A DNA stretch of 46,825 nucleotides from a virus. Location of the stretch: positions 1 through 46,825 of IMG/VR virus record IMGVR_UViG_3300005289_000059; one strand, written 5' to 3'. Shown here one piece after another: positions 6,626 through 15,525 of this stretch (positions are counted from its first letter, which is position 1; the number at the start of each line of letters is the position of its first letter). A program made the translations under genes and the position numbers. The notes under the pieces are model-generated. The model had not been told where the DNA came from. It saw only the letters and a list, made by a program, of their open reading frames with translations, and searched no databases.

Positions 6626-7342
6626 GTGGTGACCTCTCCGCTTAAGGTGGCGATCGCCACGCCGACCATTTCGCGGCCTCTGCCGGCTTATATCGCCGCG
6701 CTGGAGGCCTCTGTGCCTGTAGTCGAGGCCTCGGGCTACGAGCTCAAGACCGTCTACGAAATTGGCAATCCGTATATCAGCGGCGCCCGCGCCACGCTGC
6801 TGCGAAAGTGCCTGGATTGGCCGGCGGACGTGATCGTCTTCATCGACCACGACATGGCCTGGCGCCCCGAGGATCTGCTGACCCTGATCCAGACGGAAGG
6901 GGAGGTCGTCGCCGGCCTCTACCGCTTCAAGAAGGACGACGAGGAGTATATGGGCGCGTGGGAGAGCGATCCCGCCAACGGCCATCGCCCCATCATCCGT
7001 CCAGACGGAAATCTGGTCGGCCATCGGATCCCGGCCGGCTTCATGAAGATCACCAAGGAGGGTGTGGAGCGCTTCATGCGCGCCTATCCCGAGTTGGTCT
7101 ACGGCCCGACCTATCACCCTTCAGTCGACCTCTTCAACCACGGCGCCATTGAGGGCGTCTGGTACGGCGAGGACTACGCCTTTTCCAAGCGCTGGCGCGA
7201 TTGTGGCGGGGAGATCGTCGTGATCCCCGAGCTGCAGCTTGATCACCACTCCGCTGACGCGGTGTTTCCCGGAAACCTGCACGAGTTCCTGATGCGCCAA
7301 GCCGGCGGCGTCAACGACCCGATGCGGCTAGCGGCGGAGTAG
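6626..7342 (+). CDS. GT-A-fold glycosyltransferase
   Basis: 238 residues from GTG 6626. VAIATPTISRP opens a Rossmann-like nucleotide-sugar fold, FIDHDMAW supplies a DxD-like metal site (about residues 72-76), and WYGEDYAFSKRW is the acceptor-side acidic motif. Known for the family: sugar transfer from an activated nucleotide sugar. Lying between the decoration-like gene and the portal, it could glycosylate a virion protein or the host surface polysaccharide; neither is shown. No signal peptide or membrane helix is present. Confidence 0.8.
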   Translation: MVTSPLKVAIATPTISRPLPAYIAALEASVPVVEASGYELKTVYEIGNPYISGARATLLRKCLDWPADVIVFIDHDMAWRPEDLLTLIQTEGEVVAGLYRFKKDDEEYMGAWESDPANGHRPIIRPDGNLVGHRIPAGFMKITKEGVERFMRAYPELVYGPTYHPSVDLFNHGAIEGVWYGEDYAFSKRWRDCGGEIVVIPELQLDHHSADAVFPGNLHEFLMRQAGGVNDPMRLAAE

Positions 7343-7345
7343 GGC

Positions 7346-9634
7346 ATGGCCGAAGACTACGCCGCCGACATGGACACCGACGACAGCCTGGTTTCCGAGG
7401 GCAAAGACCTCTTCAAGGCCTGCGATGAGGCCTGGAGCAAAAACCGCGAGGCCTTTCTGGAAGACCTCAAGTTCGCTCGCCTGTCAGAGCAATGGCCAGA
7501 CACGGTCGCGGCCGATCGCAAGACCGCGCAACGGCCGGCCCTGACCCTCAACTTCCTTCCGGCGTTCCTTCGCCAGGTCGTCAACGACGCGCGCCAGAAC
7601 AAGCCACAAATCCGCGTCCAGCCTGTCGACGATGAAGCCGATCCCGAGACCGCCGAGATCTTCAACGGCCTGATCCGCAACATCGAGACCGTCTCCAGCT
7701 CGGATGTGGCGACGGATACGGCGATCGACAGCGCCACGTCCGGCGGATTCGGGTTCATGAAGGTGAACCTAGAATACACCGCCGACGACACGTTCGATCA
7801 GGATATCGTCATTGGCGCGGTCCCCAACCCGCTGAGCATCCTAGGCGATCCCGATTATTCGGGCGCGGACTCCGCTAACTGGAACACCGCCTTTGAAATC
7901 GAGGAACCGAGCCGCAAGCAGTTCGAGCGCCGTTGGAAGGGCGCCGACGTCGTGGACTGGAAGTCTGGCGACTACTCGCGCCTCGACAACGACTGGTGCG
8001 CCGAGAAGAAGGTTCGCGTCGCTAGTTGGTGGGCCCGCGACGAGGTTCGCAAGAAGCTGCTGGCGGTCAAGATCCCGGCGCAGATCATGCCGCTTCCGAG
8101 CGACGCTCCCGTCCCCGTACCTTCGGATGGCGGGGTCATTCCCGTCTATGCCGACGTCTACAAGCAGCACCAGGACTTCTTCACGGCCTTGGGAGCCGAG
8201 GTCGTGGGCCAGCCGCGCGATGTGGTGAGCCACAAGGTCACGCAGCGCATCATGAGCGGCGTGGAGATCCTCGAAACCATCGAGTGGGCGGGTAAGTACA
8301 TCCCGATCATCCCGGTCTATGGCGACGTGGTGAACGTTGAAGGCAAGGTGCATCTGCGCTCGCTGATCCGCGACGCCAAGGACGCCCAGCAACAGTGCAA
8401 CTTCTGGGAAACGACCGCCACAGAGGCGGTTTCCAACGCGCCCAAGGCTCCGTTCGTGGGCCCGGAGGAAGCGTTCCAGGGTATTGATCAAAGCAAGTGG
8501 GAGCGCGCCAATCAGGTCGCCTACCCCTATCTCAGCCACCCGGCCTATGATGAGCAGGGAAGGCCCATTGCTCCGCCACAGCGCCAGTCGCCAGCGTTCG
8601 CCGCCTCGGCCGAGATGGCGATGGCCGGCCGCTCGCATGACACGATCAAGGCGATCCTGGGTCTGTACGACGCCTCGCTTGGCCAGCGCTCTAACGAAAC
8701 CAGCGGTCGCGCGATCCTGGCCCGCCAACGCGAAGGCGATACGTCGACCTTCCACTTCACCGACAACCTGACCCGGGCCATCCGCCACATGGGCCGGGTG
8801 ATCATCGACCTCATCCCTCACGTCTACTCCGCCGAGCGCGTCATCCGCGTCCTGGGCGAGGACGGAACGCCTAAACCCGTTCAGATCGGCCGCGTCCCTC
8901 CCGAGCAGGCCGCTGCGCTCAAGCAGCGATCAGAGCTTGGCCAGGACCAAGAAGAAGCCGCCGAGATCGCCCGGATCTATGACCTGACGGTTGGCAAGTA
9001 CGATCTGGTCGTGTCGGCTGGTCCGTCGTTCAACACCAAGCGCGAGGAGTCGGCCTCGCAGATGATCGAACTGATCCGGAATTATCCGGCGGCAGCTCCG
9101 CTCATCGGCGACCTTCTGGCCAAGAACCTCGACTGGCCTGGCGCCGATGAGATCGCCAAGCGCCTCAAGGCCATGTTGCCGCCTCAAGTCCAGGGCCAGA
9201 ACCCCGAGCTTCAGGCCGCCCAGCAGCAGTTGCAGGCCCTGCAAGGTCAACTCCAGCAGATGGCCGACGAGCTCAAGAGGGAGCGCGAGGATCGTTCTCT
9301 TGAAGCGGCCAAAGTCGAAGCGGACGCCACGGACAAGGCCGAACAGCGCAAGCTTGAAGAGCGCAAGATCGAGATCGACGAATTTAAGGCTGAAACCGAC
9401 CGCATGAAGGCCCTGGCGCCTAAGGGCGTTGGCCTGCCTGCCGGTTCCGAAGAAGCCATAACGGCGATGGTGCTCAAGACCATTGGTCAACTCCTCGACA
9501 GTCCTGACCTGATCACGGCCGGCGAGGATATTGAGATCCCAGAGTTTGAGGCTCCGCTAGAGGGCGAGCCTCCAGAAGAACCCGCTCCCGAGCCGATGGA
9601 AGGCCAGGAGCAGCTTGAGGCCATCGAGGCCTAG
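7346..9634 (+). CDS. Portal protein, P22 type
   Basis: 762 residues, close to the long P22-family portals. The N-terminal region has the typical LEDLKFARLSEQWPD block, then RPALTLNFLPAFLRQVVNDA and RQNKPQIRVQPVDDEADPET. The C-terminal 170 residues are a Gln/Glu/Lys-rich helical barrel or coiled coil ending in an acidic tail. It forms the dodecameric DNA channel at the capsid vertex. It starts three bases after the glycosyltransferase stop. Confidence 0.93.
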   Translation: MAEDYAADMDTDDSLVSEGKDLFKACDEAWSKNREAFLEDLKFARLSEQWPDTVAADRKTAQRPALTLNFLPAFLRQVVNDARQNKPQIRVQPVDDEADPETAEIFNGLIRNIETVSSSDVATDTAIDSATSGGFGFMKVNLEYTADDTFDQDIVIGAVPNPLSILGDPDYSGADSANWNTAFEIEEPSRKQFERRWKGADVVDWKSGDYSRLDNDWCAEKKVRVASWWARDEVRKKLLAVKIPAQIMPLPSDAPVPVPSDGGVIPVYADVYKQHQDFFTALGAEVVGQPRDVVSHKVTQRIMSGVEILETIEWAGKYIPIIPVYGDVVNVEGKVHLRSLIRDAKDAQQQCNFWETTATEAVSNAPKAPFVGPEEAFQGIDQSKWERANQVAYPYLSHPAYDEQGRPIAPPQRQSPAFAASAEMAMAGRSHDTIKAILGLYDASLGQRSNETSGRAILARQREGDTSTFHFTDNLTRAIRHMGRVIIDLIPHVYSAERVIRVLGEDGTPKPVQIGRVPPEQAAALKQRSELGQDQEEAAEIARIYDLTVGKYDLVVSAGPSFNTKREESASQMIELIRNYPAAAPLIGDLLAKNLDWPGADEIAKRLKAMLPPQVQGQNPELQAAQQQLQALQGQLQQMADELKREREDRSLEAAKVEADATDKAEQRKLEERKIEIDEFKAETDRMKALAPKGVGLPAGSEEAITAMVLKTIGQLLDSPDLITAGEDIEIPEFEAPLEGEPPEEPAPEPMEGQEQLEAIEA

Positions 9635-9714
9635 GCATCTCCAACACCCCGCGACGCGCCAACTGACCACTACCGGTCGGAGCGCCAGCGTGCGTGCTCC
9701 AAGGACTAACCACC

Positions 9715-10698
9715 ATGAGCGAAGAAACGACCAACCCGACCGAAGACGCGCCGGAAATCACGGACGCTGACGCTGAGGGAGTCGAAAACCCTACGACCGA
9801 CGAAACGGAAGTCGACCAAGACGACGACGGAACCGGCGATGACGCCGACAATCCCGATGGCGCTGAAGACGACGACTCCGAAGAAATCGAGTTCGAGGGC
9901 GTCAAGGCCACGGTTCCCAAGGCTCTGGCCCAAGCGATCGCGAAAGGCGCGCTATTCCAAAAGGACTACACCCAGAAGACCCAAGCGGTCGCAGCCCAAG
10001 CCAAGGCCCTGGAATCCCGCGAGGCGGAGATCACCCAGCGCGCCGAGGTCTACAAGGCCAACATCGCCACGGTCGCCCAGCTCCACGCCGTGGACGCGGA
10101 TCTGGAAGCCCTGAACGCCCTCACCAATGACCAGTGGGAGGCGATCAAGGCCAAGGACATCGACACCTACCGTGACCTCAAGGACCAACACCGGGACCTG
10201 AAGGACAAGCGGGTCGCCCTCCAGGGTGACTTGGACAGCAAGGAAGCCGAGGCCAAGCAGCAAGCAGCCGAAGCCGAAACCGTCCAGTTCCGCGAAGCCC
10301 GCCAGGCCATGGGTCGCGTCGTCATGGGCCTCGATAAGACGCCTGACGGCCCGGACCTATCTATCCCCGGACTGACGCCCCAGACGGCGCCGGTGATCCT
10401 GAGCAAGATCGAGACCTTCGCGCGCTCTGCGCTCGGGCTCACTCCGGAAGATCTGGAGCAAGTGACCGACCCGCGAGTTCTCAAGGGCCTCTATCTGGCC
10501 ATGCAGGCGTCCGCGAACGCCAAGGTCACCAAGCAGGTCGAGAACGTCCAGGCCTCCCAGAAGACCAAGCCCGCCAAGAACGTCGGCGGCGCCGCTCCCC
10601 ATGCTCGCAGGCCAACAGACGCCTCTGGCGACGGCCTCAGCACCGAGGAGTGGATCCGCAGGCGTGAGCAAGAACGCCGCGCCGCCGCCCAGCGGTAG
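9715..10698 (+). CDS. Capsid scaffolding protein
   Basis: 327 residues from ATG 9715 (an in-frame GTG at 9694 has no better RBS). The first 60 residues are extremely acidic. IEFEGVKATVPKALAQAIAK and FQKDYTQKTQAVAAQAK then start a long coiled coil, and the C-terminus is basic (EEWIRRREQERRAAAQR). This architecture and the position directly before the coat gene are those of podovirus scaffolds, which template procapsid assembly and then leave. Confidence 0.85.
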   Translation: MSEETTNPTEDAPEITDADAEGVENPTTDETEVDQDDDGTGDDADNPDGAEDDDSEEIEFEGVKATVPKALAQAIAKGALFQKDYTQKTQAVAAQAKALESREAEITQRAEVYKANIATVAQLHAVDADLEALNALTNDQWEAIKAKDIDTYRDLKDQHRDLKDKRVALQGDLDSKEAEAKQQAAEAETVQFREARQAMGRVVMGLDKTPDGPDLSIPGLTPQTAPVILSKIETFARSALGLTPEDLEQVTDPRVLKGLYLAMQASANAKVTKQVENVQASQKTKPAKNVGGAAPHARRPTDASGDGLSTEEWIRRREQERRAAAQR

Positions 10699-10715
10699 CG
10701 CACACCCCCAAAACG

Positions 10716-10736
10716 CCAGCGTCGCGATGACGCCGG
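10716..10736 (+). other. Hairpin in the coat-gene leader
   Basis: CCAGCGTC (10716-10723) pairs with GACGCCGG (10729-10736) around GCGAT, with one A/C mismatch. It stands 25 bases before the coat GTG. It shares GACGCCGG with the terminator hairpin after the coat gene. It may adjust scaffold/coat ratio by protecting or ending transcripts. Confidence 0.35.
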
Positions 10737-10761
10737 CCTTCCCTGAGATGGAAACCAAGCC

Positions 10762-11955
10762 GTGTCCAACACGATCCTGACCCCGACGCAGGTGACCCGC
10801 GAGGCCCTGCGTGTTCTGCACCAAAAGCTGACCCTCGTCGGCAACATCAACCGCCAATACGACGACTCCTTCGCCAAGGAAGGCGCCAAGATCGGCGACA
10901 GCCTGAAGATCCGCCTGCCGAACAAGTACAACGTTCGGACCGGCCGGGTCATGCAGACCAACGACACGACCGAGACCAGCGTCACGCTGCAAGTCGCCAC
11001 CCAGAAGGGCGTCGACCTGAACTTCACCTCGGCCGACCTGACCCTGTCGCTGGACGACTTCTCCAAGCGCATCCTGCAGCCGGCCATGGCTCGTCTCGCC
11101 TCGGCGATCGAGGCCGACGCGATGTCCATGTACAAGGACGTCTACCAACTGGTCGGCACCGCCGGCACCACGCCGAACGCTCTGTCGACCTACCTGCTGG
11201 CCGGCGCCCGCCTCGACGACAGTCTGGCCCCCCGCGACGACAACCGCTCGCTTCACCTGACTCCGGTGGCGCAAGCGACGATCGTCGACGCCCTGAAGGG
11301 CCTGTTCCAAGACAGCGGCGCCATTCGCGATCAGTACCGCGAAGGCCTTATGGGCCGCACCGCCGGCTTCGACTGGTACAGCAACACGCTGATGCCGACC
11401 CACACGAACGGCAACGACGTGACGGGCGTGGCGATCAGCGGCGCGAGCCAGACCGGTTCGAGCATCCTGGTCAGCGGCGTCACCTCGTCGTCGACCTTCA
11501 CCAAGGGCACGGTCTTCACGATCGCCAATGTCTACGAGGTCCACCCGGAAACGGGCGCCTCGACCGGCGTTCTGCAGAACTTCGTGATCACCGCCGACAC
11601 CAACGCGACGACCACGACCGTCACGCTGCCCATCAGCCCGTCGATCATCATCACGGGCGCCACCAAGACCGTCGACTCGTCGCCGGCCGACACCGCCGCC
11701 CTGACCTTCGTCGGCGCGGCCTCGACCAGCTATCGCCAGATGCTGGCCCTGCACCGTGACGCCTTCACCTTCGCGACCGCCGACCTGTTCATGCCCAAGG
11801 GTGTGGACATGGCGGCCCGCGAGGTCTTCGACGGCATCTCGATGCGCCTGATCCGCGCCTACGACGTGACCAATGACACGCTCGCGGCCCGTCTGGACGT
11901 CCTCTACGGCTACAAGACGATCCGTCCCGAGCTGGCTGTGCGCGTCACGGCCTAA
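10762..11955 (+). CDS. Major capsid (coat) protein, P22 gp5-like
   Basis: 397 residues from GTG 10762 with GAGATGGA upstream. It resembles the P22 coat-protein family: LTPTQVTREALRVLHQKL, then IGDSLKIRLPNKYNVRTG, with an inserted Thr/Ser-rich beta domain (about 210-310) where P22 carries its I-domain. HRDAFTFATADLFMPKG near the C-terminus is also characteristic. Codon use is strongly biased to C/G third positions, as expected for the most expressed virion gene. It is followed by a terminator hairpin. Confidence 0.92.
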   Translation: MSNTILTPTQVTREALRVLHQKLTLVGNINRQYDDSFAKEGAKIGDSLKIRLPNKYNVRTGRVMQTNDTTETSVTLQVATQKGVDLNFTSADLTLSLDDFSKRILQPAMARLASAIEADAMSMYKDVYQLVGTAGTTPNALSTYLLAGARLDDSLAPRDDNRSLHLTPVAQATIVDALKGLFQDSGAIRDQYREGLMGRTAGFDWYSNTLMPTHTNGNDVTGVAISGASQTGSSILVSGVTSSSTFTKGTVFTIANVYEVHPETGASTGVLQNFVITADTNATTTTVTLPISPSIIITGATKTVDSSPADTAALTFVGAASTSYRQMLALHRDAFTFATADLFMPKGVDMAAREVFDGISMRLIRAYDVTNDTLAARLDVLYGYKTIRPELAVRVTA

Positions 11956-11971
11956 GACCTCCCTGCCACTG

Positions 11972-12008
11972 ACGCCGGCCTTCATTCGATGGTCGGCGTC
12001 GCCTTTTT
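11972..12008 (+). terminator. Intrinsic terminator after the coat gene
   Basis: ACGCCGGCC (11972-11980) pairs with GGTCGGCGT (11991-11999) with one G-U, and TTTTT follows at 12004-12008. It would reduce transcription of downstream tail genes relative to coat. Confidence 0.75.
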
Positions 12009-12019
12009 CGGGACGCCAC

Positions 12020-12790
12020 ATGGACTATCAGCCCTATCCCAAGCTCCTGTACATCGATCGCTCGACCTACAAGGCGGCGGCAAACGAAGAGGAGCACGAT
12101 GCGCTTCTGGCGCAAGGCTATGTCGCGTTCGCCGACCTGCCGCCGCCCGATCCTGACGGCCTGGATCTCCTGAGCGACGACCAGCTTCGAGCCAAGCTCC
12201 TGGACATGGCCAAGGCCCTGTTCGCCAGCCGTCCTCGGTCTGAGCTCATCTTCCAAATCCGCTTCCAAATGGACGCCGCCGCGCGCGAGAAAGCCGCCGC
12301 CGAAGCGCCGCCCATGCCGGAACCGGAGCCGGTTGAACTGCCCGAAGAGACGGAAAACACCATCATCTATGGCTCGGCGACCCATCCCGAGACCGTCACG
12401 ATCAACGGCCAAGACCTCGACATTGGTCCGATCGTCCGTTCCGCCTTCGTCGACAGCGGTATGACCACGGCGGAATGGAACGCCGCCGCTTCAAACGACC
12501 GCGACGCGCTGATCCAGCTGACCATCGATCGCCTGGCCGAAGCCGAGCCTGAAACGGTGATCGAGGAGCTGAGCGCCGATGGCGCGGATCCGACGCCGCG
12601 CGCCGATGAGGCTGAAGCCAAGGTCCAGCCGCTCGACCATGACGGCGATGGCGAGAAGGGTGGCGCGCCAAAGGTGAGCGAAGCCGTCCTGAAGCTTCGC
12701 GCCGATCTCGACGCGCTGGGCGTCAAGTACGACAAGCGCTGGCGTGAAGAGCGTTTGACGCAAGCGCTCGACGAAGCGACCAAGGCCTAA
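12020..12790 (+). CDS. Virion-module protein with C-terminal HeH/LEM-like domain
   Basis: 256 residues from ATG 12020, just after the terminator. The N-terminus begins YPKLLYIDRSTYKAAANEEE, a pattern common in phage head-assembly accessory proteins; the middle is acidic and Pro-rich. The last 40 residues (LRADLDALGVKYDKRWREER) fit a HeH/LEM helix-extension-helix domain, a nucleic-acid or protein contact module often at the C-terminus of phage head proteins. The exact role is unknown. Confidence 0.65.
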   Translation: MDYQPYPKLLYIDRSTYKAAANEEEHDALLAQGYVAFADLPPPDPDGLDLLSDDQLRAKLLDMAKALFASRPRSELIFQIRFQMDAAAREKAAAEAPPMPEPEPVELPEETENTIIYGSATHPETVTINGQDLDIGPIVRSAFVDSGMTTAEWNAAASNDRDALIQLTIDRLAEAEPETVIEELSADGADPTPRADEAEAKVQPLDHDGDGEKGGAPKVSEAVLKLRADLDALGVKYDKRWREERLTQALDEATKA

Positions 12791-12793
12791 GCC

Positions 12794-13474
12794 GTGGCGC
12801 TCTCCACCTATACAGAGCTCAAGGCGTCCCTGGCTGGGTGGCTGCACCGTGCCGACGTCAACGCATCGGCATCCGGCGTCGGCGTCGACAATGTCGTGGC
12901 CGACTGGATCACTCTGGTCGAGTCAGACCTCAACGCCGATCTGCGCCTTCGCGTGATGGAGAGCGATCGCATCCTGACGACCACCCAGGGCTCGCGCACC
13001 ATCGACCTTCCGTCCGACTTCATCGAGCCGCTGGGGCTGATGCTGCAGACCGACCCCAACACTGATCCTTATCCCCTGCAGCCCTCTCCGATTGAGGCCA
13101 TGGGCAAGCAGGTCGCCGCCAACATCCCGGCCTATTGGGGGATCGACGGCGACACAATTCGGTTCGAGTGCCCGGTCAACGCGGCATACACCGTGATCTT
13201 CCGCCAAGTCGCCAAGTTCTGCCTGTCCGAAGCGCAGCCCACCAACTGGCTGCTGACCAACTACCCGAACCTCTATCTCTACGGCGCCCTGATGCACTCG
13301 CCAGGTTATGTCGGTGTCGAGGAGCGCTCGGCGCTGTGGCCCAGCATGTTCAGCACGTCGATGAGCCGCCTTATCAAGCGCGAGGCGCGTTCACGCCCGC
13401 CCGTCACCCTCTTCTCCGATCCCGCCCTGCTCAACCGCACGCGTCGCGGCTTCAACATCTATCGCGACTGGTAG
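12794..13474 (+). CDS. Head-tail adaptor protein (gp4-like)
   Basis: 226 residues from GTG 12794, three bases after the previous stop. It carries ADWITLVESDLNADLRLR-ME, then IDLPSDFIEP, and later LYLYGALMHSPGYVG, a pattern of podovirus adaptor proteins that bind below the portal. Position before the fibre and tail hub agrees. Such adaptors close the DNA channel and anchor the tail. Confidence 0.8.
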   Translation: MALSTYTELKASLAGWLHRADVNASASGVGVDNVVADWITLVESDLNADLRLRVMESDRILTTTQGSRTIDLPSDFIEPLGLMLQTDPNTDPYPLQPSPIEAMGKQVAANIPAYWGIDGDTIRFECPVNAAYTVIFRQVAKFCLSEAQPTNWLLTNYPNLYLYGALMHSPGYVGVEERSALWPSMFSTSMSRLIKREARSRPPVTLFSDPALLNRTRRGFNIYRDW

Positions 13475-13486
13475 GAGACCTGATCC

Positions 13487-15364
13487 ATGGGCCTGGAAAC
13501 CGGCGTCAACTACATCAACGACCTTGTCGCTACAAATCCGACCGGGACCGACCCCAAGGGCGAGGGCGATGACCATATTCGGAACCTCAAGCGTGCCGAC
13601 AAGAACACCTTCCCTGGCTTTCTTGGCGCTGTAGAGGTCACCGGAGACGACACTGGCTCGGCTAATGCCTACGTCCTGACGCCTGTCACGCCCCTGGTCA
13701 GCTACGTCAAGGGCATGTCGGTCCGATTCCTGCCGGCCAATGCCAACACCAGCGCCTCGACGCTCAACATCTCGTCGTTGGGCGTAAAGGCGCTCAAGAG
13801 CTCTACCGGTGATGACCTCCTCGCCAATGAGCTGGTGCCTACCTGCTGGGTGCGCGCGACATACGACGGTTCTCGCTTCTTGCTCGATGGCCCCACCGAA
13901 GAGTGGGTCAACCAGCAATCTCTTACCGCTGCTCTGCCCGGACAAAGCGGAAACGCCGGAAAGTTCCTGACGACGAACGGCACGAGCGCATCGTGGTCAT
14001 ACGCCGGCATTCGCGGATATGCAGCAAAGACCGCAGACTACACGCTGGTAGCCGATGACCGTGAAATGGTCATTGAGTCGACGACCTCAAACGCCGTAAC
14101 GTTCAGCTTGCTTGCCGCCGCCACGGCGGGGAATGGCTACGCGTTTTATCCGCAGGCCGCTGGTGGCGGAAACCTTACGCTAGATCCGGACGGCTCGGAG
14201 ACGATTAACGGCCAGTCGACCTGGGTTCTTCGTCCCGGTGATAGCGCCATTGTCGTCAGCGACGGATCGGCTTGGCATGTAATTGCCTGCGCCAACACCT
14301 ACGCCGAAGACGCCATGCTGTTCGGAGACGGCAGCGACGGCAATGTGACCGTGAACGGGTCCGTCACCCTAACGCGGGACATGTACTACGCCAACCTCAC
14401 CCTGGCGTCTGGCGCGGCGATCACGACGAACGGCTTCCGCATCTTCGTTCGCGACGTCCTGGATATGACCTCGGCGCCAGCCGGATCAATCCAGTGGGAC
14501 GGCAACGCAGCAAGCGGTGTCACCGCCGGGGCCTCGCTAAGCAATAACGGATTTTTGGCGGGCACGACGGTCGCTGCGGCTAACGGGGCCAATGCGACAA
14601 CCTCTGTGGCCAACGCCGGCACGGCGGGAAGCGCCGCTCAAAGCAACGGTGGTTTGGGGGGGCAAAGCGGGGCTGGCGGAGCGAGTGGTGGTGGTACATC
14701 TGGGGCTGTCGCTGTTGCGCCTGGCGCACAAACCGCGATCATTCCACGATATGCGAACCCGCTTCCGCCCATGGCGGCATTTGCTTCGCTCCTGTCCGGC
14801 CGCGTCATGGGGGGAGGAACAGGATCGTCAGGCGGAAGTGGAGGGGGCTCCGGAGGGGCGGACCTTTCCGGTTTCGGCGGCGGAGCCGGATCCGGCGGAG
14901 GCGCCCTCGCGATTTTCGCAAGGATTATCAGCCGGGGCGCATCTACCGCCGCAGCGGCTATTCGAGCCAAAGGCGGAGCTGGCGGAACGGCGGGCAATGG
15001 AGCGGCAAGCACGCAAATTGGCTCGCCATCTCCAGGCGGTGGCGGCGGCGGCGGCGGAGCGGGCGGTGGATGGGTTTACATCATCAATCGCGTGCTGGTC
15101 GGATCTTCCGCAACCGGCGCCGTCGATGTCACCGGCGGCAACGGCGGCGCGGGCGGCAACGGCGGCGCTATTGGCGTTGGGACTGCTGTTGGTAAGGGTG
15201 GCAACGGTGGAGCATCCGGACAGGGTGGCCGCGTTCAGTTCTGGAGCCTCGCAGCGCGTACCTATGCCGAGCTTACGCCCGAAGCCTCGGTCGCTGGATC
15301 AACGACAACGACGCAGACCGGCGCGGCCGGCGGCGCGGCCACGACGTCTAGGCTTTCCCTGTGA
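13487..15364 (+). CDS. Tail fibre/adhesin with polyglycine domain
   Basis: 625 residues. Residues 1-45 (YINDLVATNPTGTDPKGEGD, DHIRNLKRA-KNTFPGF) are the familiar virion-attachment end of podovirus fibres. A beta-rich middle (about 180-350) is followed by about 230 residues dominated by Gly, Ala and Ser with GGxGG runs (GGGGGGGGAGGG, GGNGGAGGNGGA). Such segments form polyglycine-II lattices in phage S16-type adhesins, where loops between strands bind receptors. Receptor binding is inferred. The gene overlaps a small gene by GTGA. Confidence 0.8.
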   Translation: MGLETGVNYINDLVATNPTGTDPKGEGDDHIRNLKRADKNTFPGFLGAVEVTGDDTGSANAYVLTPVTPLVSYVKGMSVRFLPANANTSASTLNISSLGVKALKSSTGDDLLANELVPTCWVRATYDGSRFLLDGPTEEWVNQQSLTAALPGQSGNAGKFLTTNGTSASWSYAGIRGYAAKTADYTLVADDREMVIESTTSNAVTFSLLAAATAGNGYAFYPQAAGGGNLTLDPDGSETINGQSTWVLRPGDSAIVVSDGSAWHVIACANTYAEDAMLFGDGSDGNVTVNGSVTLTRDMYYANLTLASGAAITTNGFRIFVRDVLDMTSAPAGSIQWDGNAASGVTAGASLSNNGFLAGTTVAAANGANATTSVANAGTAGSAAQSNGGLGGQSGAGGASGGGTSGAVAVAPGAQTAIIPRYANPLPPMAAFASLLSGRVMGGGTGSSGGSGGGSGGADLSGFGGGAGSGGGALAIFARIISRGASTAAAAIRAKGGAGGTAGNGAASTQIGSPSPGGGGGGGGAGGGWVYIINRVLVGSSATGAVDVTGGNGGAGGNGGAIGVGTAVGKGGNGGASGQGGRVQFWSLAARTYAELTPEASVAGSTTTTQTGAAGGAATTSRLSL

Positions 15365-15525
15365 GGCGCGTGTTCCTGGTCGATCATTCTGTAGATGACG
15401 AGGCCCTCGCCGAGGCAAACTCCATAGGCGCGGTAGAAATCATCCATTGTGAAAACGGGGCGCCGCCGCCGGCTCTGGCTGGACTGGCCATGGGGTATCA
15501 CGAGCTCCCAGAAAGCGGGGACTGA
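15361..15525 (+). CDS. 54-residue protein coupled to the fibre gene
   Basis: GTG at 15361 overlaps the fibre stop (GTGA), and its own stop overlaps the next ATG (TGATG). The product begins RRVFLVDHSVDDEALAEANS and has one Cys. The tight coupling at both ends supports expression. A fibre chaperone role is possible from position only. Confidence 0.5.
   Translation: MRRVFLVDHSVDDEALAEANSIGAVEIIHCENGAPPPALAGLAMGYHELPESGD

Noticed and set aside
10357-12021. A 554-codon open frame antisense to the scaffold and coat genes
   Set aside because: It mirrors the strongly GC3-biased coat gene, is Val/Gly/Arg/His-rich and has no RBS; long antisense frames are expected in this composition.
14592-15398. 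Alternative-frame ORF in the glycine-rich fibre region
   Set aside because: Repetitive GGC/GGA codons open other frames; the attachment domain and in-phase coding support the fibre frame.
13487-15525. Diversity-generating retroelement acting on the fibre
   Set aside because: No reverse transcriptase or template/variable repeat pair was seen in the window.
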